This document shows, piece after piece, positions 1-7,598 of a stretch of DNA of 64,000 nucleotides. The translations under genes and the position numbers were made by a program. Every line of letters starts with the position of its first letter. Positions within the stretch are counted from its first letter, which is position 1. The stretch spans positions 3,292,001 through 3,356,000 of the forward strand of contig NZ_JALJXF010000001.1 in the NCBI RefSeq assembly GCF_024169925.1, in the 5' to 3' direction. Origin of the DNA: Methylorubrum extorquens. Lineage in GTDB: Bacteria > Pseudomonadota > Alphaproteobacteria > Rhizobiales > Beijerinckiaceae. Under the pieces are notes generated by a model that saw nothing but the letters and a program-made list of their open reading frames with translations, was not told where the DNA came from and made no database searches.

Positions 1-1347
1 AAAGGTCAGGACCGCAATGGCGATGACAGCGGGTACGAACCAGAGGGTGACCCGGTCCACCCGCGCCTGGATCGGCAGCTTGCCCCCTTGTGCCTCCTCG
101 ACCATCCGCACGATCCGCGCCAGTGCGGTGTCGGCGCCGATACGGTCCACGGTGAAGTCGAAGCTGCCGGTGGTGTTGAGGGTGCCGCCGACGATGCGGG
201 CGCCCCTGCCCTTCTCGACCGGCACCGGCTCGCCGGTCATCATGCTCTCATCAACGAAGGAAGCGCCCGACGCGACGACGCCGTCCGCCGGTACGCGCTC
301 GCCGGGGCGCACGCGCACCCGGTCGCCGATCCTGAGATCGGCAGCCGGCACCTCGCGCTCGCCCGCCTCCTCCACCCGCCGCGCCGTCTTGGGCGAGAGG
401 TCGATCAGCCGCGCGATCGCCGCGCCGGCCCGGCCCTTGGCACGGGCCTCCAGGGTGCGCCCGAGCAGGATCAGCGTGACGATGAGGACGCTCGCCTCGA
501 AGTAGAGATGCGCCGACCCGGCCGGCAGCCACCACGGGGCGACGGTCGAGACCAGCGAGAAGAGATAGGCCGCGCCGGCGCCGAGCGCGACGAGGGCGTT
601 CATGTCGGGATGGCCGCGCAGCAGGTTCGGCACACCGATTCGGAAGAAGCGCCGGCCGGGCCCGGCCAGGACCAAGGTCGCGAGCACCGCCTGCATCCAG
701 GCGAAGCCGCCTGCGCCGAGCACACCCGTCACCGCATGGTGAAAGCCCGGCAGCAGATGACTCCCCATGTCGAGAACGACGACGGGGACCGACAGCATGG
801 CGGCAACGACCAGGTTGCGGCGGAGTGCGGTCGCCTCCCGCTCCTGCCGATCCGCGTGCGAAGCATCCGCGGCCGTACCGAGCGCGTGCGCCTCGTAGCC
901 GGCCTGCCGCACTGCCGCTTCGACATCGCCGATGGAGACCGTGCCGGCGGCGTGGCGCAATTCCGCCCGGCCCGTGGCAAGATTTACGCTCGCCGAGGCA
1001 GCGCCGGGAAGCGCCATGAGGGCGCGCTCCACGCGTCCGACACAGGAGGCACAGCTCATTCCCTCGACGGTGACGGCGGAGACGGATTCCGGCACGTCGT
1101 AGCCGGCATCGCGGATCGCCTCGACCGCCCGCGAGGGCGGCATGCCATCGGGCAGGGCAAGGCCGGCGCGGCCGGTGGCGAGATTGACGGCGACGTCGGT
1201 CACGCCGGGCAGCGCGCGGAGCGACCGCTCGACGCGTCCGACGCAGAAGGCGCAGCTCATCCCCTCGACCGGCAGGGTCAGGCGGGACGGCCTCTGCGCA
1301 CCGGCCGGCGCGGTTTGCATGGTCAGGGGGTCGAGGATCGTTTCCAT
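1..1347 (-). CDS. copA: Heavy-metal (copper) translocating P-type ATPase, 3' part cut by window edge
   Basis: Probable Cu(I)-exporting P1B-type ATPase of the inner membrane. The gene reads from an ATG at 1347 and runs off the left edge, so only the first 449 codons are present. Two N-terminal HMA metal-binding domains are visible, each with a GMSCAxC motif (cysteines near residues 32/35 and 99/102). They are followed by a run of membrane segments and the actuator-domain TGEP motif. The phosphorylation motif DKTGT, the CPC membrane motif and the ATP-binding domain would lie beyond the window and cannot be checked. The promoter directly upstream has CueR/MerR architecture, which supports copper rather than zinc or cadmium as substrate. 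Substrate is therefore inference from operator plus family. An alternative start is the ATG at codon 10. Confidence 0.9.
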   Translation of the reverse strand, partial: METILDPLTMQTAPAGAQRPSRLTLPVEGMSCAFCVGRVERSLRALPGVTDVAVNLATGRAGLALPDGMPPSRAVEAIRDAGYDVPESVSAVTVEGMSCASCVGRVERALMALPGAASASVNLATGRAELRHAAGTVSIGDVEAAVRQAGYEAHALGTAADASHADRQEREATALRRNLVVAAMLSVPVVVLDMGSHLLPGFHHAVTGVLGAGGFAWMQAVLATLVLAGPGRRFFRIGVPNLLRGHPDMNALVALGAGAAYLFSLVSTVAPWWLPAGSAHLYFEASVLIVTLILLGRTLEARAKGRAGAAIARLIDLSPKTARRVEEAGEREVPAADLRIGDRVRVRPGERVPADGVVASGASFVDESMMTGEPVPVEKGRGARIVGGTLNTTGSFDFTVDRIGADTALARIVRMVEEAQGGKLPIQARVDRVTLWFVPAVIAIAVLTF

Positions 1348-1354
1348 GCCAGCT

Positions 1355-1385
1355 CAGATAGGCCTTCCCATGATGGGAAGGTCAA
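1355..1385 (-). promoter_or_regulatory. MerR/CueR-type promoter of the copper ATPase
   Basis: On the minus strand a -35 TTGACC (1385-1380) and a -10-like TATCTG (1360-1355) are separated by 19 bp. The spacer carries the 19-bp dyad CCTTCCCATgATGGGAAGG (1363-1381). An over-long 19-bp spacer with a centred CTTCC/GGAAG dyad is the hallmark of promoters activated by MerR-family copper sensors such as CueR. Only 7 bases separate the -10 from the ATG at 1347, so the transcript should start at or one base before the start codon (leaderless). No cueR gene is visible in the window. Confidence 0.8.
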
Positions 1386-1542
1386 GGGGCGAGGCGCCCC
1401 AGGCTCTCAGGGCACTGAAAGCGCCTATGCTTCCCTATATTTTTCGACACGTCTTGCGCGTCGGCCGATGCCGTCGTGGCCGGCACAGCATCGAAGGGCT
1501 CCTCCCCGCAAACGGAGCCGAGCGCGCACCGTTCCCCTGCCG

Positions 1543-2835
1543 TCAATCCCGTACGGGCAGTTCGTCCGGCATCGCCCCCTCGGCGTTGGGCCGATGCTCC
1601 GGCAGGCTCACCCGCACCGTAGTGCCATGCCCCGGTTCGCTCTCGATGATGAGCTTGCCCCGGTGGCGATTGAGCGTGTGCTTGACGATGGCAAGCCCGA
1701 GACCGGTTCCGCCCTGCTGCCGGCTCGACGCCGTATCGACGCGGTAGAAGCGCTCGGTCAGCCGCGGGATATGCTCGGCCGCGATGCCCGGCCCCTCGTC
1801 GCGCACCCGCAGCTCGATCCGGGCCCCCCGCCCATCCAATTCCTCGACGCGGTGGAGCGACACGACGACCACGCCGCCGCTGCCGCCATACTTCACCGCG
1901 TTCTCGACGAGATTCTCGATGACGCGCAGCAACTCGTTGCGATCCCCGAGCACCGGAAGCGGAAGGTCGGGCCGCTCGACGCTCAACGCGACGCCGCGCT
2001 TGAGGGCGAGCGGCGCTTGCATGTCGACCATCTGGCGGGCGATGCGGCCGAAATCGACCATCTGGGTCGGCACGACGTGCTCGTGCAGCTCGATGCGCGA
2101 GAGCGAGAGCAGGTCGTCGATCAGCCCGGTCATGCGCTGGGCCTGGGTCTGCATGATGCCGAGGAACTGCTCGCGGGCGCGGGCATCATCTCGGGCGGGC
2201 CCCTGTAGGGTTTCGATGAAGCCGAGAAGGGCTGCGAGCGGCGTGCGCAATTCGTGACTGGCATTGGCGACGAAATCGACCCGCATCGCCTCCAGGCGGC
2301 GTGCCTCGGTGAGGTCGCGCAGGAACAGCACGACGTTGGCCTCGCCGCCGCCGGGCATATCGGACATCGGCAGGGCGCCGATCTGCACCTCGAAGGCGCG
2401 CTCGGTCGGCACACGGGTCGCGTACTCGGTCCGCACGGCCGAGCCGGTGCGCAGCACCTCCTCGATGCCATCGAGCACATCGGGCGCACGCAGGGAGAAG
2501 GAGAGCGGGTGGCGCAGCTTCAGCCCCGGCAGGAGCCGCCGGGCGGCCGGGTTGGCCTCCATCACCACCACCCGGCGATCGACCAGGATCACGGGGTCGG
2601 GGATGTTCGCCAGCAGCGCTTCGGCGATGGTGTGGCGGCGCGGCGGACCCGCCTCGGACTGCTGGAGAACCGGCCCCTGCCCGCGGCGCCCGAGAATCCC
2701 GCCGATGAGAAGGGCGAGGCTGGCGGAGATGATCAGGGCGGCATCGACCGTACCGCCGACCGCTTCCGCAAACACTATCACGGCCACGGCCAGGGTGACG
2801 CCGAGCCACAGGGGGCGGGCCGGGTTGCTCGACAT
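1543..2835 (-). CDS. phoR: PhoR-like two-component sensor histidine kinase
   Basis: Membrane-anchored histidine kinase of 430 aa. Two N-terminal transmembrane segments (about residues 8-28 and 30-50) are followed by a PAS domain (about 68-185). The dimerisation/phosphoacceptor motif NASHELRTPL has His at about residue 194. The HATPase domain shows an N-box (ENLVENAVKYG) and the G boxes RDEGPGI and GGTGLGLAIVKH. PAS-HisKA-HATPase architecture without a large periplasmic domain is typical of PhoR, the phosphate-limitation sensor. The usual partners phoB and pstSCAB are not in the window, so the specific role is inferred from sequence alone. It starts 24 bp after the stop of the upstream membrane-protein gene and is probably co-transcribed with it. 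Confidence 0.85.
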   Translation of the reverse strand: MSSNPARPLWLGVTLAVAVIVFAEAVGGTVDAALIISASLALLIGGILGRRGQGPVLQQSEAGPPRRHTIAEALLANIPDPVILVDRRVVVMEANPAARRLLPGLKLRHPLSFSLRAPDVLDGIEEVLRTGSAVRTEYATRVPTERAFEVQIGALPMSDMPGGGEANVVLFLRDLTEARRLEAMRVDFVANASHELRTPLAALLGFIETLQGPARDDARAREQFLGIMQTQAQRMTGLIDDLLSLSRIELHEHVVPTQMVDFGRIARQMVDMQAPLALKRGVALSVERPDLPLPVLGDRNELLRVIENLVENAVKYGGSGGVVVVSLHRVEELDGRGARIELRVRDEGPGIAAEHIPRLTERFYRVDTASSRQQGGTGLGLAIVKHTLNRHRGKLIIESEPGHGTTVRVSLPEHRPNAEGAMPDELPVRD

Positions 2836-2858
2836 GCCGGGCTAGGGAACCGGCCGGA

Positions 2859-3914
2859 TCACGGGTCGTTCGCGGCCGCCCGGCGCCGCAGACGCTGCGT
2901 TCCTTCGTAGATGCCGAGCATCAGCAGGGCGAGGGCGAAGGGAACGAGATAGTAGCAGACCCGGAACAGCAGCAGCGAGCCGAGAACCGACTCGCGCGGA
3001 AGGTAGGACAGAGCGAGCAGGATCGTCGCCTCGAACACGCCGATCCCGCCCGGCGCGTTCGAGGCGATGCCGAGCATGGCCGCGAGCACGTAGATCGCCA
3101 GGAAGGTTGTGAAGGGCAAGTTCATGCCCTCGGGCATCAGCATGTAGAGCACGGCCGCCGCCGCGCAGACATCGCCGATGCCGACCACCATCTGACTGAA
3201 CGACACCGTAGCGCCCGGCAATTCGAGCTGCCAGTGGCGCACCTTGATGTAGCGCCGCTTCACCGAGACCCAGGCGAGATAGCCGAGCACGAGCCCGAGC
3301 GTACCGAAGCCGAGGATCTGATTGAGGCGCGCGGTGGTGTTGACGCCGATGCTCTTGAAGGTGAGGCTCGCGAGCTGGCCCGCCTCGATGATGAGGCTGA
3401 AGCCGAGCACCACGCCCATGCCGAGCCAAAAGGTGAAGCCGGCGATCACCGTCAGTGCGGCGATCTTGGCCGCCGACAACCCGCGCTTCGAGTAGATCCA
3501 GTAGCGGATCGTCGCCGCGGTGATGAGCGGGAAGCCGAGGGTGAAGCTCACGGCGTAACTCGTGAAGGAGGCGAGCGCCGTGATGCGGTAGGGCAGCTTG
3601 ATCCGGAGCTGGCGCAGGGCAAGCGCGTCGTAGCAGGTCAGGAACAGGTAGCTGACCGCCACGAACAGGAAGGCTTCGCTGAGCTGCGTCGCGGCCACCG
3701 CCGTGAAGGCCGCCTGCAGCGCGGCCCAACTGATCTCTTCCGAGAGCTTCCACAGAACGCCGAGCGAGGCGACGATCAGGACGAGGCTGGCGATCGTGCC
3801 GATCCAGGCATAGCGCCCGCGCTTCGATGCCGTCTTCGATCCAGCATCAGCCTCGCGGTCCGCGTCGGCCGGCTCGGCCTCCGTGACCATCCTGTGCTTC
3901 CCGGCAGGTTTCAT
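2859..3914 (-). CDS. Lysylphosphatidylglycerol synthase TM-domain family (UPF0104) membrane protein
   Basis: Polytopic inner-membrane protein of about 351 aa with roughly eight hydrophobic segments. It has the family-typical C-terminal element around SNAPGGIGVFEATIL. This matches the transmembrane (flippase-like) part of MprF/AglD-type proteins, with no aminoacyl-transfer domain attached. I chose ATG 3914. The open frame extends to 4184, but the extra N-terminus is low-complexity, and ATG 3890 is also possible. The gene sits 187 bp downstream of the YcaO/inositol cluster on the same strand. It could export or flip a product of that cluster, but this is inference. It is immediately followed by phoR. 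Confidence 0.7.
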   Translation of the reverse strand: MKPAGKHRMVTEAEPADADREADAGSKTASKRGRYAWIGTIASLVLIVASLGVLWKLSEEISWAALQAAFTAVAATQLSEAFLFVAVSYLFLTCYDALALRQLRIKLPYRITALASFTSYAVSFTLGFPLITAATIRYWIYSKRGLSAAKIAALTVIAGFTFWLGMGVVLGFSLIIEAGQLASLTFKSIGVNTTARLNQILGFGTLGLVLGYLAWVSVKRRYIKVRHWQLELPGATVSFSQMVVGIGDVCAAAAVLYMLMPEGMNLPFTTFLAIYVLAAMLGIASNAPGGIGVFEATILLALSYLPRESVLGSLLLFRVCYYLVPFALALLMLGIYEGTQRLRRRAAANDP

Positions 3915-4101
3915 GTGAGAACGGTGTCCGCCTCCGCTGGTCGACCGCAGGGTATATTCGGCGCGGGTCGTCCCGGGCGGTGTCGATCCCGAACCGCCCC
4001 CGCGGCATTTAGGGGCTTCGACCGCCAAAGGCCAGCGAGCGGCCACCGGCACGGGGATGCCCTGCACCGGGAATGCGGCCGAAATCACGCCATCCCGACC
4101 G

Positions 4102-4728
4102 TCACGGCGCCGCAGCGAGATGCGCGGCTGCCTTTGCCAAACCCGCCAGGATGCGCTCGCGCACGGCAGGCGCGGTGCAGACATAGGTCGGGCTCGGATG
4201 GGGAATTGCCACCACGGGCAGCTCCGGCCGCAGGGCGGAGAGCGGCGCCGACGCCTCCCGCGCGAAGCGCCCGGCCGGGACGACCACCGCGAGCCGCGGC
4301 AGGAGCGCGAGCAGCAGTGCGAAGTAAGGCGTGGCAGCGCTCGCTTCCGACCGGCGGGGCGCGCGATTGAGCGCGCCGGGCGCGTGGATCACCCAGGGCA
4401 CGGCGTTCCAGATCAGCGTGTCGCGCCGCGCGATCCCGGCTTGGCCGAGGAAGCGGAACAGGTTGGCGGCGGTGCCGGTCGGATTGTCGCGGGAGACGAA
4501 GCCGGTCTGGCCGATCGAGGGGCCCGGTGTTTCGAGCAGCAGGAGCAGCCGCGCCTCCACGCCGCCATCGAGTGGATCGGGATCGGGTACGGCCGCACCC
4601 CGCTCGGCGGCGATGGTTCGAGCGAAGGCACGCAGCGGCCGGACATGCGGCGCGTCGGCCATCGCCCGGCGCGCGTCGAGACAGGCGGGATCGCGCAGGC
4701 TCCTCGGCGCGTCAGGCGAAGCCGGCAT
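4102..4728 (-). CDS. Uracil-DNA-glycosylase superfamily protein
   Basis: Protein of 208 aa with UDG-superfamily features. Motif 1 is LLLETPGPSIGQTG, resembling the GExPG motif of family 4/5 enzymes. Next comes NPTGTAANLFRFL, then a DTLIWNAVPW block, and motif 2 is the terminal IPHPSP. This would normally predict removal of uracil or another damaged base from DNA. The ATG at 4728 lies inside the end of the PIG-L gene (17-bp overlap), so the gene is translationally coupled as the last member of the biosynthetic-looking cluster. That is an unexpected place for a repair enzyme, and its substrate should be considered open. Confidence 0.75.
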   Translation of the reverse strand: MPASPDAPRSLRDPACLDARRAMADAPHVRPLRAFARTIAAERGAAVPDPDPLDGGVEARLLLLLETPGPSIGQTGFVSRDNPTGTAANLFRFLGQAGIARRDTLIWNAVPWVIHAPGALNRAPRRSEASAATPYFALLLALLPRLAVVVPAGRFAREASAPLSALRPELPVVAIPHPSPTYVCTAPAVRERILAGLAKAAAHLAAAP

Positions 4729-5473
4729 CGCGCAGATCCGGCGGCACCCGGCCCTGCAAGCGGAAGCGTTCGATTCCGTTCTCGGCAGAGAGACGCGTGC
4801 GCAAGCCCTCCGGTCCGCCGAACTGGAAGCCGATCTGCGACGCGTAGGCGGCACAGGCTTCCGCCTTGCGGTCCTCCGCTTCCGAATCGAGGCGCACCAC
4901 TTGCTCAGGCAGGTGCTCGAAGATCGCCCGCAGCGGCTCCTTCGGCTCGGCACTGCGCACCGTGTAGGGGAAGTCCCGCCACCACAGCACCGGCAGGGGC
5001 GGCTGCGCGCCCCGAAAGGCGCGCACGACCTGCACGTGATCGACATGACCGCCGACGGCCTGCGGCGCGAGGATCAGGTCGGGCCCGGTATCGGCCACCA
5101 GCCGCTCGAACGCATCGGCGAGGTTGGGGCCGATCCGGTCATCGGGGGCAAGTTCGGAGAACAATTCCGGCGCCGACGCGTAGCCGCGATGCGGCGCCTC
5201 CCGGAACGGCAGGTGGATCGGCTCGTCGATGCCGAGCGCACGGGCCGCCGCGCGATCCTCCTCGCGGCGCAGGGCCATGTAATCGACCTCCGGCGCCAGC
5301 CCCTTGTCGAGCTGGCACGCGAGGGCAAAACCGCGCGGATCCCTGACAGAGGCCGTGAAGATCGTCGCCATGACGACCTGCCAGCCCTGCGCGGCAAGCC
5401 GCGCCAGCGTGCCGCCGGCCGAGAAGGCCGCATCGTCGAGATGCGGCGAGATGGCGAGTGCGGTGCGCGTCAC
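4712..5473 (-). CDS. PIG-L family deacetylase (MshB-like)
   Basis: Zinc-dependent N-deacetylase family (LmbE/PIG-L), about 253 aa. The N-terminal zinc motif SPHLDDAAFSAGG and a downstream HVDHVQV supply the His/Asp/His metal site. Family members deacetylate N-acetylglucosaminyl lipids or GlcNAc-inositol (MshB in mycothiol synthesis). I chose GTG 5473. It is preceded by AAGGAG at 11 bases and overlaps the glycosyltransferase stop as GTGA. An in-frame TTG at 5503 has no ribosome-binding site. Lying directly after a GT4 glycosyltransferase, it probably deacetylates the sugar that enzyme transfers (inference). Confidence 0.82.
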   Translation of the reverse strand: MTRTALAISPHLDDAAFSAGGTLARLAAQGWQVVMATIFTASVRDPRGFALACQLDKGLAPEVDYMALRREEDRAAARALGIDEPIHLPFREAPHRGYASAPELFSELAPDDRIGPNLADAFERLVADTGPDLILAPQAVGGHVDHVQVVRAFRGAQPPLPVLWWRDFPYTVRSAEPKEPLRAIFEHLPEQVVRLDSEAEDRKAEACAAYASQIGFQFGGPEGLRTRLSAENGIERFRLQGRVPPDLRDAGFA

Positions 5474-6708
5474 AGCAGGTGCGGCTCCTTGCGGAAGCGG
5501 CAATCGGCGTCGATCGGCAGCGTGTCCGGGACATCCGTGTGAGGGCGCTCACCGGCGACCTGTGCATAGACATTCATGATCTGCCGGCCGACGGCGGTCC
5601 AGGAGTAGACCCGGCGGCACTCCTCCAAGCCGGCCTCGGCGAGACGCTGGCGCAGATCGTCGTCCTCCACCACCCGCCGAAGGGCGGCGGTGAGAGCCCG
5701 CACGTCGCCGGGATTCACCAGCAGGCCGTTCTCTTCGTCCCGCAGGCAATCCGAGACCCCGACGGAGTGGGTCGAGACCACCGCGAGCCCGGCGGCCATC
5801 GCCTCCAGAATCGTGTTCGAGAATCCCTCCGCATAGGTCGGCGAGACGAACACGTCGGCCTCGCGGTACAGGTCCGGCACGGTGTCGTAATCGGCGTAAC
5901 CGGTGAAGCGGACCTGCGCCGAGGTGAAACCGATGGCCTCCGCCTTCTCGCGGGCGGACTCGACATCCGGTCCGATGCCCGAGATCGTCGCGTCGAACGG
6001 CACGCCGGCTTCCCAGAGACGCTCCAACGCGTCGAGGAAATCGAGCACACCTTTCCGGCGATCGACCCTGCCATGGTACAGCAGCCGCACCGGCTCCTCG
6101 TCCTCGCGCTCGGCTTGAAATCGCTCGCCGGGGGTGAAGCGCGCGGTATCGACGGCGCCGGGGACGATGGTGAAACGGCTCGGATCGGAGCCGAGCCGGT
6201 CGCAGACTTCCCGGAGGAAGGATTGCCCGCCGATCAGCAGGGCGTTGGCATGGGCCAGCACCTCGACCATCGCGCGGCGATGCGTCTCGCAGCAGGAGCC
6301 GACCCAGTGGCCGTCGCCGCCCTGGATCGAGACGACCGTCGGCACGCCGAGCCGCTTGCCTGCGATCAGCACCGCCCAGCCGGTCGGGTAGCCGTACTGC
6401 GCGTGCAGCACGTCGAACGGTTCTCTGGCATGCTCGGCGCCGATCGTCGCGACGATCTCATCGATGTCGCGCTCGAAATCCCCGCCCTCCTGCTCGCCCT
6501 TCTGTTCGAGGCCGATGACGTGAACGCCGGGCACGGCGGGCGGCGGGCCGCCGCCATAGACCCGCGTACCGAATTCGTCGCCGCGATACTGCGAGATCAT
6601 CGTTACGTCGTGGCCGGCCCCTGCCACCTCGCGCAGGAGGTTCTGCGCATAGACGCTCATGCCGGAGATCGCCGGGAAGTAGCGGCGGCTGACGAAGCAG
6701 ATTCTCAT
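5470..6708 (-). CDS. GT4-family glycosyltransferase
   Basis: Retaining GT-B glycosyltransferase of family 4, 412 aa. The N-terminus RICFVSRRYFPAISG is typical of the family. The C-terminal nucleotide-sugar site is EGFSNTILEAMAAG (the E-x7-E motif). MshA, which adds GlcNAc to inositol-1-phosphate, belongs to this family. With an inositol-phosphate synthase upstream and a PIG-L deacetylase downstream, a GlcNAc-inositol-type product is a reasonable hypothesis, not a demonstrated one. ATG 6708 overlaps the stop of the preceding gene (ATGA) and the end overlaps the next start (GTGA). Confidence 0.85.
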   Translation of the reverse strand: MRICFVSRRYFPAISGMSVYAQNLLREVAGAGHDVTMISQYRGDEFGTRVYGGGPPPAVPGVHVIGLEQKGEQEGGDFERDIDEIVATIGAEHAREPFDVLHAQYGYPTGWAVLIAGKRLGVPTVVSIQGGDGHWVGSCCETHRRAMVEVLAHANALLIGGQSFLREVCDRLGSDPSRFTIVPGAVDTARFTPGERFQAEREDEEPVRLLYHGRVDRRKGVLDFLDALERLWEAGVPFDATISGIGPDVESAREKAEAIGFTSAQVRFTGYADYDTVPDLYREADVFVSPTYAEGFSNTILEAMAAGLAVVSTHSVGVSDCLRDEENGLLVNPGDVRALTAALRRVVEDDDLRQRLAEAGLEECRRVYSWTAVGRQIMNVYAQVAGERPHTDVPDTLPIDADCRFRKEPHLL

Positions 6709-7598
6709 GACGTGGGCAGCCCGGGCATCGTGGCTTCGCGCCGTGTGGTGTCCGGCATCGGAAGACCGGGGCCGGGACGGCGGCAGGTGCGGAGATAGTC
6801 GAGGGACTGGCCGACCATGACGTCGGCGCGGTGCGACTCGCGCGAAAGCTCGACGCAGACGAGTTTCCGAAATCCGATCGCGTCGAGCGCATCCAGAACG
6901 GCGGGGACATCCATGTCACCCTCGCCGAAGGGCAAGTGGATGTGCTCGCCCCGCTTCATGTCCTCGATTGCCACGGTGCCGAGGCGCGGGGCGAATTCGT
7001 GAACGGCCGCGGCCGGATCACGCTCCCCCGTGACGAGGCAGTGGCCGGTATCGAGGGCGAGCGACAGGCCCGGCAGATCGATCGCGGCAAAATCGTCGAG
7101 CGTCTCGATCAGCATGCCGGGCTCGGGTTCAAGTGCGGCGACGACGCCCTTCTCGGCGGCGAAATCGGAGACCTCGCGCAGCCCTTCGATCAGCCATCCC
7201 CGCGCTTCGCCGTGATCCACGCCCGGCTTCGGCACGCCGGCCCAGAACGAGACGGCCTCGGAATTCAGGATCTTTCCGATCTCGATCGCCCGTTTGAGGA
7301 AGCCGACACGCCGCGCCCGGCCCGAAGCGTCGGCGGTGACGAGCGTGGGCTCGTGCTTAGCGGTCGGGTCGAGCAGGAAGCGGGCGCCGGTCTCGATCAC
7401 CGAACCGAGTTCGAGCCGGTTCAGGAGGCTGGCGATGCGATCGGCCTCGATCACCCAATTCTCGGCGAAGGGGTCGAGATGGTGGATGTCGAGGGTGAGC
7501 GCCACGCCGTCGTAGCCCGCATCCTTGATGAGGCGGATCGCGTCCTCGATGCGGTGGTTGGCGGTGCCGTTCGTGTTGTAGGCGAAGCGCAGGCTCAT
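6705..7598 (-). CDS. Sugar phosphate isomerase/epimerase family (xylose-isomerase-like TIM barrel)
   Basis: Protein of 297 aa with the AP-endonuclease-2/xylose-isomerase-like TIM-barrel fold. Its start RFAYNTNGTANHRIEDAI, a central metal-binding stretch ALEPEPG, LALDTGHC and a late CVELSRESH fit the Glu/Asp/His metal ligands of the family. Such enzymes isomerise, epimerise or dehydrate sugars, inososes and cyclitols. It overlaps the YcaO gene upstream and the glycosyltransferase downstream by 4 bp each, so it belongs to the same operon. A role in modifying the inositol-derived ring is inference. Confidence 0.75.
   Translation of the reverse strand: MSLRFAYNTNGTANHRIEDAIRLIKDAGYDGVALTLDIHHLDPFAENWVIEADRIASLLNRLELGSVIETGARFLLDPTAKHEPTLVTADASGRARRVGFLKRAIEIGKILNSEAVSFWAGVPKPGVDHGEARGWLIEGLREVSDFAAEKGVVAALEPEPGMLIETLDDFAAIDLPGLSLALDTGHCLVTGERDPAAAVHEFAPRLGTVAIEDMKRGEHIHLPFGEGDMDVPAVLDALDAIGFRKLVCVELSRESHRADVMVGQSLDYLRTCRRPGPGLPMPDTTRREATMPGLPTS

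Noticed and set aside
88-2208. Long plus-strand open frame (706 codons)
   Set aside because: It is antisense to the copper ATPase and phoR, has a composition typical of shadow frames in GC-rich DNA and no family features.
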